Translations under genes and position numbers: made by a program
Shown: one piece after another, positions 1 to 6,705 of the stretch
How positions within the stretch are numbered: position 1 is the first letter of the stretch
How the letters are laid out: every line of letters begins with the position of its first letter
Source: an uncultured Collinsella sp.
Lineage (GTDB): Bacteria > Actinomycetota > Coriobacteriia > Coriobacteriales > Coriobacteriaceae
NCBI GenBank assembly: GCA_900757505.1
Contig: CAAEOE010000034.1
Coordinates: 1-31,126 of the forward strand
Length of the DNA stretch: 31,126 nucleotides
Direction: 5' to 3'
Notes under the pieces: model-generated
Told to the model about the DNA's origin: nothing
What the model saw: only the letters and a program-made list of their open reading frames with translations
The model's database searches: none

Positions 1-465
1 AACTTGGCGGCGCCCGCCTCAGGCCGCATCCTTTCGGGCGGCGTCGATTCGGCGGCACTGTATCCGCCCAAGCGCTTCCTGGGCGCAGCCCGTAATATCG
101 AGAACGGTGGCTCGCTCACCATCCTGGCCTCTGCCCTCATCGACACCGGTTCCAAGATGGACGAGGTCATCTTCGAGGAGTTCAAGGGCACCGGCAACAT
201 GGAGCTCAAGCTCGACCGCGACCTGGCCGACCGCCGCATCTTCCCGGCTATCGACCCCGTTGCCTCCGGTACGCGTAACGAGGACCTGTTGGTTGACGAG
301 CAGATGCGTCCGTTTGTCTTTGGCCTGCGTCGTATTCTTGCCGGCATGAACAACACCGAGCGCGCGGCCGCATCGTTTATCAAGGGTCTTAAGGGCACCA
401 ACACCAACCAGGAGTTCCTGGTGCGTTCGGCCAAAAAGCACAGCGACTACGAGCAGACGTTCTAG
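1..465 (+). CDS. rho: Transcription termination factor Rho, C-terminal part (5' end outside window)
   Basis: The reading frame is open from the first base and ends at TAG 463-465, giving about 154 C-terminal residues. Rho is a hexameric RNA-dependent ATPase that releases transcripts from RNA polymerase. The visible part carries the family's very conserved core: SGGVDSAAL, PKRFLGAARNIENGGSLTI, ALIDTGSKMDEVIFEEFKGT, GNMELKLDR and the FPAIDPVASGTRNEDLL stretch. These match the distal ATPase domain including the region of the R-loop and arginine finger (family knowledge, aligned by eye). The C-terminal tail ends DYEQTF. A strong intrinsic terminator follows 37 nt after the stop. The N-terminal RNA-binding domain lies upstream of the window, so nothing can be said about lineage-specific insertions there. 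Identification is essentially certain. Confidence 0.97.
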   Translation, partial: NLAAPASGRILSGGVDSAALYPPKRFLGAARNIENGGSLTILASALIDTGSKMDEVIFEEFKGTGNMELKLDRDLADRRIFPAIDPVASGTRNEDLLVDEQMRPFVFGLRRILAGMNNTERAAASFIKGLKGTNTNQEFLVRSAKKHSDYEQTF

Positions 466-502
466 GTTGTCATCCACGCACAGTGATAGTCATCAATGCA
501 AT

Positions 503-535
503 AAAGGGTCGGGGCTTTGAGCCTCGGCCCTTTTC
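503..535 (+). terminator. Intrinsic terminator of rho
   Basis: A 13-bp stem (AAAGGGTCGGGGC paired with GCCTCGGCCCTTT, including G-U pairs) around a short TTTGA loop is followed by TTTTCTATAT. It lies 37 nt after the rho stop codon. Confidence 0.88.
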
Positions 536-611
536 TATATTGCCGCTCCGCGCTTTTTTGACCATAAGACTGGCAAGCAGCAGGTTTCCCGTTTCAATCC
601 GACATCGTCGC

Positions 612-640
612 TTGCAATCGACAGGGCGGTTTCGCATAAT
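612..640 (+). promoter_or_regulatory. Candidate sigma-70-type promoter for the 777 gene pair
   Basis: TTGCAA (612-617) and CATAAT (635-640) are separated by 17 bp in the 311-nt gap between rho and the next gene. A start near 647 would leave a leader of about 130 nt, which holds a small GGGGC-ATA-GCCCC hairpin near 698-710. Apart from the rho terminator I see nothing else in this gap. The call rests on spacing and hexamer similarity only. Confidence 0.4.
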
Positions 641-776
641 AGCTTTTAAGCTTCGCGACGGAAAACGCAGATGAAACGAACCATATACCGTTGCTTTGGG
701 GCATAGCCCCGCTTCATCTTCTCTCGCGCAGCCAACTGAATGATGCGATTTGGGTGCTGGAAGATGGGGAGAGCTC

Positions 777-2177
777 ATGGCTTCTTCTGATGCAACACAA
801 CGAGCAGTCCTTGCTGGACTTTCGTGTGGGATCGGCCTTGCCGCTCCCGTGGTTATGTATGCCGCGACGCTGCCGTTTTCGTCTGTGAACGAGACGGTCG
901 TGGCGGGTGCGGTTCCCTTCGCCGTGGGCGCAGTGGCAGGCGTGGGTATCTATGCCGCCTCGCTGGGTATCTCCGAGTATCGTGCGCAGCGTGAAGAGCG
1001 TCTGTTCCAGCCCGATGCCATGGGCGGTGCCGCCAATCTCAATCAGCATCAAAGCGAGTTCAAGACCGCCTCGATTCCAGCTCAGCAGCAGGATGCGACT
1101 CCTTACGCTGCGGCTTCTGCTTCTCAGGCTCAGGCGGAGCAGTCTACCTCGGCATTCCTTTCCGGCCTGGCTGGTGCGTTCCAGCGCCGTCATGCCGATG
1201 ATGGTGTCCCTACCATCGCTCGAGCTGCAGATGCTATGGACGAGGCCGAGGCTTGGTCCATGATCGACAGTATGCTCGACGACGATTCGCCGGTGAGCTG
1301 CGACCCTGCACACTCGCGCGACGTCTATCAAGTCGCCATCGACGAGCTCACCAACGGCGGGCAGACCGGCTCCTTCAATCGCGACGACATCGCCGCCGCG
1401 GCACGCGCCGTGTCTGGCTCCCAGGCCGCCCCTGCGGGCAGCACGGCGGCTTTCGTGGCGCTCGTCGCCAACGCGGCAGCCAATAACGCCTACAACGCTA
1501 CCTCGGCGGACGCGAACGCTTCTGCCGACAATTCGTACGTTGATGAAGCCATGACTGCGGACGAGGAGGCCGTTGCCGCCCGCCGTGCCGCCGAAAGCTC
1601 GTTGTGGGGCGCTCCTGCCCAGCAGCAGGCGGCTGAGGCTGCGCCGTACAATGCAAACCTCGCCAGCATGCCTATCATCTCCGGTGCCGCGGACATCGAT
1701 CTCGATGACCTCGATGAGCCTGCAGCCATCACCGCATCGATTGATGCCCAAGATCGCATCGACACCGGCGACCTTCCGGACGCCTCGCTCGAGGTTGATG
1801 TTCCCATGGCCGATTACTCGGGCCACGAGGGCATGTGGGCCGCCGCCACCGCGATTCTGGATGAGATTGACGAGCCTGCTCCTGTTGCAGCCCCCGCTCC
1901 CGTCGCTGCCCCTCAGCCTGCTGCCCCCGCCTATGTCGGCCGTCACAGTGCTGTGTTCCCCGAGGATACTGCCCGTATCTCGCGCGAGAGCATCGAGCGG
2001 GCCGAGGCTATTGCCGCCGGCATTATGGAAAACCGTCGTCACGAGCGCGTCAATCAGATCCTCGAGGAAGAGATCGAGCGCCTGCAGTCCTCTACCGCCA
2101 AGCGTACGGGCCGTGCCTATCTGAGCGTTATCGAGGGCGGTACCGCCAGCTTCGCGCCGCTCCGCGCGGAGGCATAA
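777..2177 (+). CDS. Unrecognised alanine-rich membrane protein with acidic cytoplasmic-type tail
   Basis: I do not recognise this family. The protein is 466 aa. I start it at ATG 777, nine codons inside the longest frame, because GGGGAG lies just upstream at good SD distance. Residues about 10-33 and 40-64 are two hydrophobic segments (AVLAGLSCGIGLAAPVVMYA and VVAGAVPFAVGAVAGVGIYA) forming a probable membrane hairpin. A basic/acidic stretch EYRAQREERL follows. The remaining 390 residues are low complexity, very rich in Ala, Asp, Ser and Pro, with a Pro-Ala repeat (VAAPAPVAAPQPAAPAY) and little predicted globular content. The last 60 residues are more ordered, with a charged helical segment (RRHERVNQILEEEIERLQSS). 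The VanZ-family gene begins 7 nt after its stop, so the two are probably co-transcribed. The function is unknown; an envelope scaffold or anchor role would be a guess. Confidence 0.75.
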   Translation: MASSDATQRAVLAGLSCGIGLAAPVVMYAATLPFSSVNETVVAGAVPFAVGAVAGVGIYAASLGISEYRAQREERLFQPDAMGGAANLNQHQSEFKTASIPAQQQDATPYAAASASQAQAEQSTSAFLSGLAGAFQRRHADDGVPTIARAADAMDEAEAWSMIDSMLDDDSPVSCDPAHSRDVYQVAIDELTNGGQTGSFNRDDIAAAARAVSGSQAAPAGSTAAFVALVANAAANNAYNATSADANASADNSYVDEAMTADEEAVAARRAAESSLWGAPAQQQAAEAAPYNANLASMPIISGAADIDLDDLDEPAAITASIDAQDRIDTGDLPDASLEVDVPMADYSGHEGMWAAATAILDEIDEPAPVAAPAPVAAPQPAAPAYVGRHSAVFPEDTARISRESIERAEAIAAGIMENRRHERVNQILEEEIERLQSSTAKRTGRAYLSVIEGGTASFAPLRAEA

Positions 2178-2184
2178 CTTCTGC

Positions 2185-2634
2185 ATGGTTAAGATCAATC
2201 GAAAATGGGCGGTTGTAACCTGCCTGATGGCGCTCTTGATCTGGGGTAATTCGCTGGTTCCCGGCTCGGGGTCGGGCTCGCTGAGCCTGACGGTCATGGA
2301 AGCTATCCGCGGTTTCCTGCACGGCGTGGGACTTCCATATGAATGGGTGACCAACTTTGTTGTTCGCAAGTGCGCGCATTTTACCGAGTATATGGTGCTC
2401 GGCATCCTGGCAACGCACGCCTTTGATTTTGAGGGCCGGCGCACCTTTGACGTGCTGTTGCCCACGGCGGTGTTCCTGCTGCTGATTCCTTCGATCGACG
2501 AGACGATTCAGCTCTTTGTGCCGGGACGCGCCGGCATGATCACCGATGTGATGATCGACTGCTGTGGAGCGGCAACGGGCGTTGTGCTCCGATATCTACT
2601 ACGATCGCTCATATGTGCCAAAAAGGCCGCCTAG
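2185..2634 (+). CDS. VanZ-family membrane protein
   Basis: A 149-aa protein with four hydrophobic segments and the VanZ-like signatures in order: WGNSLVPGSGSGSLS after TM1, RKCAHFTEYMVLGILATHAF, IPSIDETIQLFVPGRAGMITDV, and the final DCCGAATGVVLRYLL. VanZ was named from the vancomycin-resistance transposon, where it gives low-level teicoplanin resistance. Most chromosomal homologues have no assigned role, so resistance should not be inferred here. The gene starts 7 nt after the preceding membrane-protein gene; GGAGG lies 12 nt before the ATG, a slightly long spacing. Its stop codon (2632-2634) sits inside the left arm of the following terminator stem. The length is normal for the family. Confidence 0.85.
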   Translation: MVKINRKWAVVTCLMALLIWGNSLVPGSGSGSLSLTVMEAIRGFLHGVGLPYEWVTNFVVRKCAHFTEYMVLGILATHAFDFEGRRTFDVLLPTAVFLLLIPSIDETIQLFVPGRAGMITDVMIDCCGAATGVVLRYLLRSLICAKKAA

Positions 2635-2663
2635 GACGAATGTTTGGTCCTAGGCGGCCTTTT
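2621..2663. terminator. Strong, probably bidirectional terminator overlapping the vanZ-like stop codon
   Basis: A perfect 17-bp stem, AAAAGGCCGCCTAGGAC (2621-2637) with GTCCTAGGCGGCCTTTT (2647-2663), around a 9-nt loop. It has a T-run on the plus strand and a complementary A-run giving TTTTT on the minus strand. The TAG of the VanZ-family gene is part of the left arm. It can end both that gene and the convergent sugar kinase gene, whose stop is 84 nt away. Confidence 0.9.
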
Positions 2664-2746
2664 ATATTTGAGGCTTATATGGGGCGTGGTGGCGTCGTTC
2701 CGTAGGTTGGATTTGCCGGGCGCGCCACGCCCTGTGGGTGCGTCTG

Positions 2747-3637
2747 TTACTGAAGCGCCTGCGCGCCCAGGGCAAGGCAGCCCATGATGCCCTGCTTGCC
2801 CTCGAGGCTATTGTTGACAATATAGGTATCGATGTCGTTGACCTCGGGCGTGACGATATAGCCGTTGAGCATTTCGGCACACTTTTTGCGTGCGAGCGGC
2901 ACGATGGGGGTGTGGTCGGCCACGCCGCCGCCGATGATGATTTTTTGCGGTGCGTAGCACAGCGTGTAGGTCATGAGCGCCTGTGCCAGATAACCGGCGA
3001 GCAGGTCCATGGCCTCCGGGTCATCGGCCATGTCTCCGGCGCTCTTGCCATCCCAGCGCTTTTTAACGCCGGGGCCGGCGATGAGGCCCTCGAGGCAGTT
3101 GTCGTGGAAGGGGCAGGCGCTATGCTCACCGATGGTGTCGCGCGGGTCGCGCGTGACCAGGATGTGGCCGGCCTCGGGATGCATCATGCCGTGCACGAGC
3201 TTACCGCCCGAGAGCACGCCGGCGCCCACGCCGGTACCGATGGTCAGGTAGACCACATCGGTAAGGCCCTTGGCACAACCAAACGTGACCTCGCCCAGGC
3301 AGGCGACGTTGACGTCGGTATCGTAGCCGCAGGGGATATTGAGCTCGTTTTGGATAGTGCCCAGCAGGTCAAAGTAGCGCCATGCCGTTTTGGGCGTCTC
3401 CAGGATCTTGCCGTATTGGGGCGAAGCGGGGTTGACTGCGGTGGGGCCAAAGGCGCCGATGCCCAGTGCGGCGATGCCCTTGTCGGCAAACCATGCATTG
3501 ACGGCCTCAACGGTCTCCTGCGGGGTCGTGGTCGCGATCTGCTCACGCTCCAGGACCGTACCGTCTGCATAGCCCGTGGCGCAGACCATCTTGGTGCCGC
3601 CGGCCTCGAGCGCTCCGATAAGCTGCTGTTCTGCCAT
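2747..3637 (-). CDS. ROK-family sugar kinase, fructokinase-like
   Basis: A 296-aa protein predicted to phosphorylate a hexose with ATP, most likely fructose to fructose-6-phosphate, in the cytoplasm. The N-terminus has the phosphate-binding motif GALEAGGTK (residues 8-16). YDTDVNVACLGE (105-116) holds the likely catalytic Asp108. TIGTGVGAGV (132-141) is the ROK glycine signature. HPEAGH (153-158) and ACPFHDNCLEG (174-184) supply the zinc ligands His153, Cys175, His178 and Cys181. The Cys-Pro-Phe-His form of the zinc motif is typical of the ScrK/GmuE fructokinase branch rather than glucokinases or ROK repressors, and there is no N-terminal DNA-binding domain. The start is chosen from GAGAGG six bases before the ATG. 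No sugar transporter is adjacent, so the substrate is inferred from motif type only. Confidence 0.88.
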   Translation of the reverse strand: MAEQQLIGALEAGGTKMVCATGYADGTVLEREQIATTTPQETVEAVNAWFADKGIAALGIGAFGPTAVNPASPQYGKILETPKTAWRYFDLLGTIQNELNIPCGYDTDVNVACLGEVTFGCAKGLTDVVYLTIGTGVGAGVLSGGKLVHGMMHPEAGHILVTRDPRDTIGEHSACPFHDNCLEGLIAGPGVKKRWDGKSAGDMADDPEAMDLLAGYLAQALMTYTLCYAPQKIIIGGGVADHTPIVPLARKKCAEMLNGYIVTPEVNDIDTYIVNNSLEGKQGIMGCLALGAQALQ

Positions 3638-3710
3638 AGTATTCCTCTCTCTGGGACGAGTTGCTCCGTGACTAAAGTATAGGGCTCTAAACCATTTAAG
3701 AAAGCGCTAT

Positions 3711-3755
3711 AAAAAGAAGAAGCCTCGCAACGTGGCGGGCGGTGCGGGGCTTCTT
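3711..3755 (-). terminator. Intrinsic terminator of the aminotransferase gene
   Basis: Arms AAGAAGCCTCGC (3717-3728) and GCGGGGCTTCTT (3744-3755) form a 12-bp stem with one G-U/A-C type irregularity. Read on the minus strand it is followed by a T-rich run (TTCTTTTT). It lies 27 nt beyond the aminotransferase stop and separates that gene from the kinase gene downstream. Confidence 0.8.
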
Positions 3756-3781
3756 TGGTTGCTTTAGTTGCCGGGCCGTCC

Positions 3782-4963
3782 TTACCCGCGCGGCTTGATT
3801 TTATCACGTAGCGACTTGAGGTTCTCCAGTGCCGCGTTAAGCGTCTCATCCCGCTTGGCAAAGTGGAAACGAATCAGATGGTTGACGGGCTCGCGGAAGA
3901 AGCTCGAGCCGGGCACGGCGCCCACGCCCACCTTGGATGCGAGGTCCTCGCAGAATTCGAGGTCGCTGTCATAGCCAAACTCAGAGATGTCCATCATGAC
4001 GTAGTAGGCGCCCTGCGGCACGTTATGCTCAAGACCGATGCTATCGAGCCCCTGGCAGAACAAGTCGCGTTTGGCGGTGTAGAGGTCGAGGACCTCATCG
4101 TAATAGCTGTCGTCGAAGTTGAGGGCGGTGACAACGGCTTCCTGCAGGGGAGCGGCGGCACCCACGGTGAGAAAGTCGTGGACCTTCTTGATACGCTCGG
4201 TGATCTGGGCCGGGGCGATGGTGTAGCCCAGGCGCCAACCGGTGATGGAGTACGTCTTAGACAGCGAGCTGCAGCTGATGGTTCGCTCGAACATGCCGGG
4301 CAGCGTGGCCATATAGACGTGCTCGTGGGGCGCGTAGACGATGTGCTCGTATACCTCGTCGGTAATGCAGTAGGCGTCGTACTTTTTGCAGAGGTCGGCG
4401 ATGAAGGTGAGCTCCTCGCGCGTAAAGACCTTGCCGCAAGGGTTGGAAGGGTTGCACAGGACGATGGCCTTGGGGTCGTTGTCGCGGAAGGCTGCCTCGA
4501 GCGTCTCGCGGTCAAAGTCGAACGTGGGCGGGTTGAGCGGCACATAGATGGGCTCGGCACCCGAGAGAATGGTGTCAGCGCCGTAGTTCTCGTAGAACGG
4601 CGAGAAGATGACGACCTTGTCTCCGGGGTTCGTAACCGTCATCATGGCGGCCATCATGGCCTCGGTGGAGCCGCAGGTGACCACGATATTCTGGTTGGGG
4701 TCGATCGGCATGCCCATAAAGTGCTCCTGTTTGGCGGCGAGCGCCTCGCGCATGGCCTGGGAGCCCCAGGTAATGGAGTACTGGTGGTAGAGCGGCTTGG
4801 GGTCGGCGGCGATGGTGCTCAGGCTGTTGAGCAGCTGCGCCGGAGGATCGAAGTCGGGGAAGCCCTGCGACAGGTTGACGGCATCGTACTTATTGGAGAT
4901 GCGTGTCATGCGGCGGATGACCGAATCGGTAAATGTTGCCGTGCGGTTGGAGAGTTCTTTCAT
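3782..4963 (-). CDS. PLP-dependent class I/II aminotransferase (aspartate aminotransferase fold)
   Basis: A 393-aa fold-type I aminotransferase. Landmarks in order: NLSQGFPDFDPP (substrate-side loop, 30-41), TCGSTEAMMAAM (96-107, phosphate-binding turn), SPFYENYGADT, LCNPSNPCGKVF (169-180, the conserved Asn-Pro), ITDEVYEHIVY (200-210, Asp pairing with the pyridine nitrogen), and SSLSKTYSITGWRLGY (232-247) with the Schiff-base lysine at Lys236. Arg near RFHFAK at the C-terminus probably binds the substrate carboxylate. The sequence resembles the methionine/aromatic/aspartate transaminase group (YbdL/PatA-like), but the amino donor cannot be decided from motifs. The start is supported by GAAAGGA before the ATG. 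The gene is monocistronic, with its own terminator. Confidence 0.9.
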   Translation of the reverse strand: MKELSNRTATFTDSVIRRMTRISNKYDAVNLSQGFPDFDPPAQLLNSLSTIAADPKPLYHQYSITWGSQAMREALAAKQEHFMGMPIDPNQNIVVTCGSTEAMMAAMMTVTNPGDKVVIFSPFYENYGADTILSGAEPIYVPLNPPTFDFDRETLEAAFRDNDPKAIVLCNPSNPCGKVFTREELTFIADLCKKYDAYCITDEVYEHIVYAPHEHVYMATLPGMFERTISCSSLSKTYSITGWRLGYTIAPAQITERIKKVHDFLTVGAAAPLQEAVVTALNFDDSYYDEVLDLYTAKRDLFCQGLDSIGLEHNVPQGAYYVMMDISEFGYDSDLEFCEDLASKVGVGAVPGSSFFREPVNHLIRFHFAKRDETLNAALENLKSLRDKIKPRG

Positions 4964-5073
4964 GCCGGTCCTTTCGAGGATTTGCAGTGGGGCAAGTTTA
5001 CTCCTATGGAACCGGTGGGAATTGCTCGAAACGCGCTCGAAAAACTCTTTTCAAAATTCTTGAAAATTGGGGC

Positions 5074-5102
5074 TTGCATCGCGTGGCGTTCCTTGCAATA
5101 AT
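5074..5102 (+). promoter_or_regulatory. Promoter of the tRNA-His/Lys/Lys cluster
   Basis: TTGCAT (5074-5079) and AATAAT (5097-5102) are separated by exactly 17 bp. Transcription from about 5109 would begin some 20 nt before tRNA-His. It is the only convincing promoter in the 165-nt gap. Confidence 0.6.
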
Positions 5103-5128
5103 AGTCGAGCGCGAAGCGCACAGGACAC

Positions 5129-5206
5129 GGTGGGTGTAGCTCAGTTGGCTAGAGCGACGGGTTGTGGTCCCGTAGGTCGAGGGTTCGAGTCCCTTTACCC
5201 ACCCCA
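5129..5206 (+). tRNA. tRNA-His (anticodon GTG)
   Basis: A full cloverleaf with encoded CCA (5204-5206). The acceptor GTGGGTG pairs with TACCCAC. The anticodon loop TTGTGGT between ACGGG and CCCGT reads GTG (His). The T arm is GAGGG-TTCGAGT-CCCTT. G5129 can act as the extra G-1 opposite the C73 discriminator (5203), the identity element specific to tRNA-His. Confidence 0.96.
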
Positions 5207-5228
5207 GTTCTTGCTTCGTGTTGATATC

Positions 5229-5304
5229 GGGTCGTTAGCTCAGTTGGTAGAGCAGGGGACTCTTAATCCCAAGGTCCAGGGTTCGAACCCCTGACGGCCC
5301 ACCA
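5229..5304 (+). tRNA. tRNA-Lys (anticodon CTT), first copy
   Basis: The acceptor GGGTCGT (5229-5235) pairs with ACGGCCC (5294-5300), followed by the A73 discriminator and encoded CCA. The anticodon loop CTCTTAA within GGGGA/TCCCA reads CTT (Lys). The T-loop is TTCGAAC. It lies 22 nt after tRNA-His, so they are surely on one transcript. Confidence 0.96.
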
Positions 5305-5318
5305 CACGATATCTCCTC

Positions 5319-5342
5319 TAAAGTCCGCCATAACGGACTTTA
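5319..5342 (+). other. Stem-loop between the two tRNA-Lys genes
   Basis: A perfect 9-bp stem, TAAAGTCCG with CGGACTTTA, around a 6-nt loop (CCATAA). There is no T-run beyond the stem, so it could be a weak terminator or a processing structure. Confidence 0.5.
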
Positions 5343-5347
5343 GCTTT

Positions 5348-5423
5348 GGGTCGTTAGCTCAGTTGGTAGAGCAGGGGACTCTTAATCCCAAGGTCCAGGG
5401 TTCGACCCCCTGACGGCCCACCA
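5348..5423 (+). tRNA. tRNA-Lys (anticodon CTT), second copy
   Basis: Identical to the first tRNA-Lys by eye except in the T-loop, TTCGACC instead of TTCGAAC (position 59, normally variable), so it should be functional. It carries encoded CCA (5421-5423) and the same CTT anticodon. Its last 20 bases begin the tandem repeat described at 5404. Confidence 0.95.
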
Positions 5424-5489
5424 AAGCATGTTAAAGCGACTGGCTTAGGCTGGTCGCTTTTTTGTTAACCTCGCATCGGGTCGAACCCG
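5404..5489 (+). repeat. Direct repeat copy 1: tRNA-Lys 3' tail + terminator + flank
   Basis: The unit begins inside the T-loop of the second tRNA-Lys (GACCCCCTGACGGCCCACC) and includes the terminator. It ends at the flank GGTCGAACCCG. Copy 2 lies at 5580-5666 with only scattered differences. Confidence 0.85.
5433..5463 (+). terminator. Terminator of the tRNA cluster (copy 1)
   Basis: AAAGCGAC (5433-5440) pairs with GTCGCTTT (5453-5460), extended inward by GGC/GCT pairing around TTAG, and followed by TTT. It is the natural end of the tRNA transcript. Confidence 0.88.
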
Positions 5490-5579
5490 TCGGGGCGCGG
5501 AGCTGAGGAAATGCGTAAGCATTTGCCAGCGCAGCGCGCAAGGCGCGAAGCGCCGCAGCGACCGCCTGCACAGCAGGCT
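5490..5579. other. Cluster of three hairpins between the repeat copies
   Basis: This 90-bp GC-rich spacer contains three consecutive perfect short palindromes. AAATGC-GTAA-GCATTT spans 5509-5524 and is extendable by CTG-G/CCAG outside it. GGCGC-GAA-GCGCC spans 5542-5554. GCCTGC-ACA-GCAGGC spans 5564-5578. No ORF is credible. It does not fold as a tRNA body although it precedes a tRNA-like 3' tail. Confidence 0.6.
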
Positions 5580-5666
5580 GACCCCCTGACGGCCCACCCA
5601 AAGATCGTTAAAGCGACTGGCTCAGGCTGGTCGCTTTTTTGTTGACCTCGCATGGGGTCGAACCCG
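5580..5666 (+). repeat. Direct repeat copy 2: orphan tRNA-Lys 3' tail + terminator + flank
   Basis: Carries the same GACCCCCTGACGGCCCACC tail without a tRNA body, then the duplicated terminator and the flank GGGGTCGAACCCG. Compared with copy 1, about 8-10 of 86 positions differ (hand alignment), including a one-base insertion after the tail. Confidence 0.85.
5610..5640 (+). terminator. Duplicated terminator (copy 2)
   Basis: AAAGCGAC pairs with GTCGCTTT, loop region TGGCTCAGGCTG, then TTTTTT at 5635-5640. It differs from copy 1 by one base in the loop. It may act as a second barrier after the tRNA cluster. Confidence 0.75.
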
Positions 5667-5683
5667 AAAGGGCACAGCCGCTT

Positions 5684-6544
5684 TCACAGATCGAGCCTAC
5701 CCTGGGGATCGGTAAAACCGTCAGTACCCTCCTTGAGTTTCTTCTCGTCTGTCTTCACGCGACGCTCGAGCTTTTTTGTATCCTCGGCAGGCGGTAGGTT
5801 CTCGGGGACAATTCCGCGGTCGATGAGGCTGCCACGCACGCTTGTGTTGTTCTCGACGTGCTCTTGCTTGATCTGGTCCAGGCCGTACAGGTCGTGTTCC
5901 TCGGCGTTGAAGGCCGTCATCGAGTTCGTAAGGTCCTTTGCTTTGATGAGGACATCGGCTAACCTGTCCGCCAATGCCGCTCTCTTGGGTACGCCGAGCT
6001 GCTGCTTCATTTCCGCCGTGCTTCTGCCGCCGAATAACGCCTCATCGCCCTTCGACTTGATGATCGCGAATCCTTTGGAGTCCACGCCGCGTTTGAACGC
6101 AATACCCGAGAGCTGTTTCTCTGAATCGGATAGCGAGTGACGCGCCTGCAAGCGCTGAATCTCTGCGAAGCGCTGCTCTATGAGCTCTTGGCGGCGCGTC
6201 TGCACGGCAAAGTATGCCTGGGCGAGCGCGATCTCTGGCTTGTTTGAATCTCCGTTCTGTGCGATTAAATAGCATGCATAGCGCGTAAGTTTGTAGTCTT
6301 TAACCGCGCGAGCGGCGACACCGGCAGTTACCATTTTCGTGGTGTCACGAAAATGGGAATCAACTGGAGTTTTGTTTGTTTCGCATGAGACTTTTGCCCT
6401 CTTAACAACTTCGGCGAAGTTCTCCCATCGAGTGTACCCCATGGGTTCCATTAAATCGCGTGCGAGCCAATACTCAACGCCGTCTTCCACATTGGCGTAG
6501 CTATCAAGTTCGATACGCCACTTCTCGATATCTCTACTGTCCAT
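5684..6544 (-). CDS. dinD: DNA damage-inducible protein D (BRO-N-domain family)
   Basis: A 286-aa protein close in layout and length to E. coli DinD (about 274 aa). It has the N-terminal BRO/KilA-like segment (WRIELDSYANVEDGVEYWLARDLMEPMGY), then KDYKLTRYACYLIAQNGD and FAVQTRRQELIEQ, the two most conserved DinD blocks. A charged helical middle and a C-terminal region with ENLPPAEDTKKLERR follow. E. coli DinD is an SOS-regulated protein reported to inhibit RecA-mediated strand exchange (established for that protein only). The start is fixed by GAGGAGGAG just before ATATG. It stands alone between the tRNA array and an unrelated oxidoreductase gene, and homologues are scattered among genomes, so it is probably an acquired accessory gene. 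I could not find a LexA-type operator upstream. Confidence 0.88.
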   Translation of the reverse strand: MDSRDIEKWRIELDSYANVEDGVEYWLARDLMEPMGYTRWENFAEVVKRAKVSCETNKTPVDSHFRDTTKMVTAGVAARAVKDYKLTRYACYLIAQNGDSNKPEIALAQAYFAVQTRRQELIEQRFAEIQRLQARHSLSDSEKQLSGIAFKRGVDSKGFAIIKSKGDEALFGGRSTAEMKQQLGVPKRAALADRLADVLIKAKDLTNSMTAFNAEEHDLYGLDQIKQEHVENNTSVRGSLIDRGIVPENLPPAEDTKKLERRVKTDEKKLKEGTDGFTDPQGRLDL

Positions 6545-6627
6545 ATCTCCTCCTCGCTGGTCTATTTTCTATGCGGGCTTCGTCCGCTCTGTATTCAGAA
6601 TAAGGATACGCTGTCGTGCGGACACGA

Positions 6628-6663
6628 ATGGGCCCCGTGCTGCTTCGAGCTCACGGGGCCCAT
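6628..6663. terminator. GC-rich hairpin between dinD and the FAD gene
   Basis: A perfect 12-bp stem, ATGGGCCCCGTG (6628-6639) with CACGGGGCCCAT (6652-6663), and a 12-nt loop. It lies 43 nt past the stop of the FAD-binding gene. No T-run follows on either strand, so termination is plausible but not certain. Confidence 0.5.
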
Positions 6664-6705
6664 GGATATCGATTGGTTGTGTTCTGCTTTAGATAGGTGT
6701 CCGGT

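Noticed and set aside
714..2465. 583-codon open frame on the minus strand opposite the membrane protein and VanZ genes
   Set aside because: It is antisense to two genes with better starts and domain evidence, has low-complexity Arg/Gly/Ser composition and matches nothing; long antisense frames are expected in GC3-rich DNA.
5564..5603. Possible third tRNA-Lys gene
   Set aside because: Only the 3' tail is present; no acceptor 5' strand, D arm or anticodon arm can be folded upstream.
6575..6600. CTGAATACAG palindrome before dinD as a LexA box
   Set aside because: The CTG and CAG halves are 4 bp apart instead of the 10 bp of the E. coli box, and the actinobacterial GAAC-N4-GTTC form is absent.
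5404..6663. dinD as cargo of an element bounded by the two tRNA-tail repeats
   Set aside because: Both repeats lie on the same side of dinD and no third copy is seen beyond it; no integrase is present.
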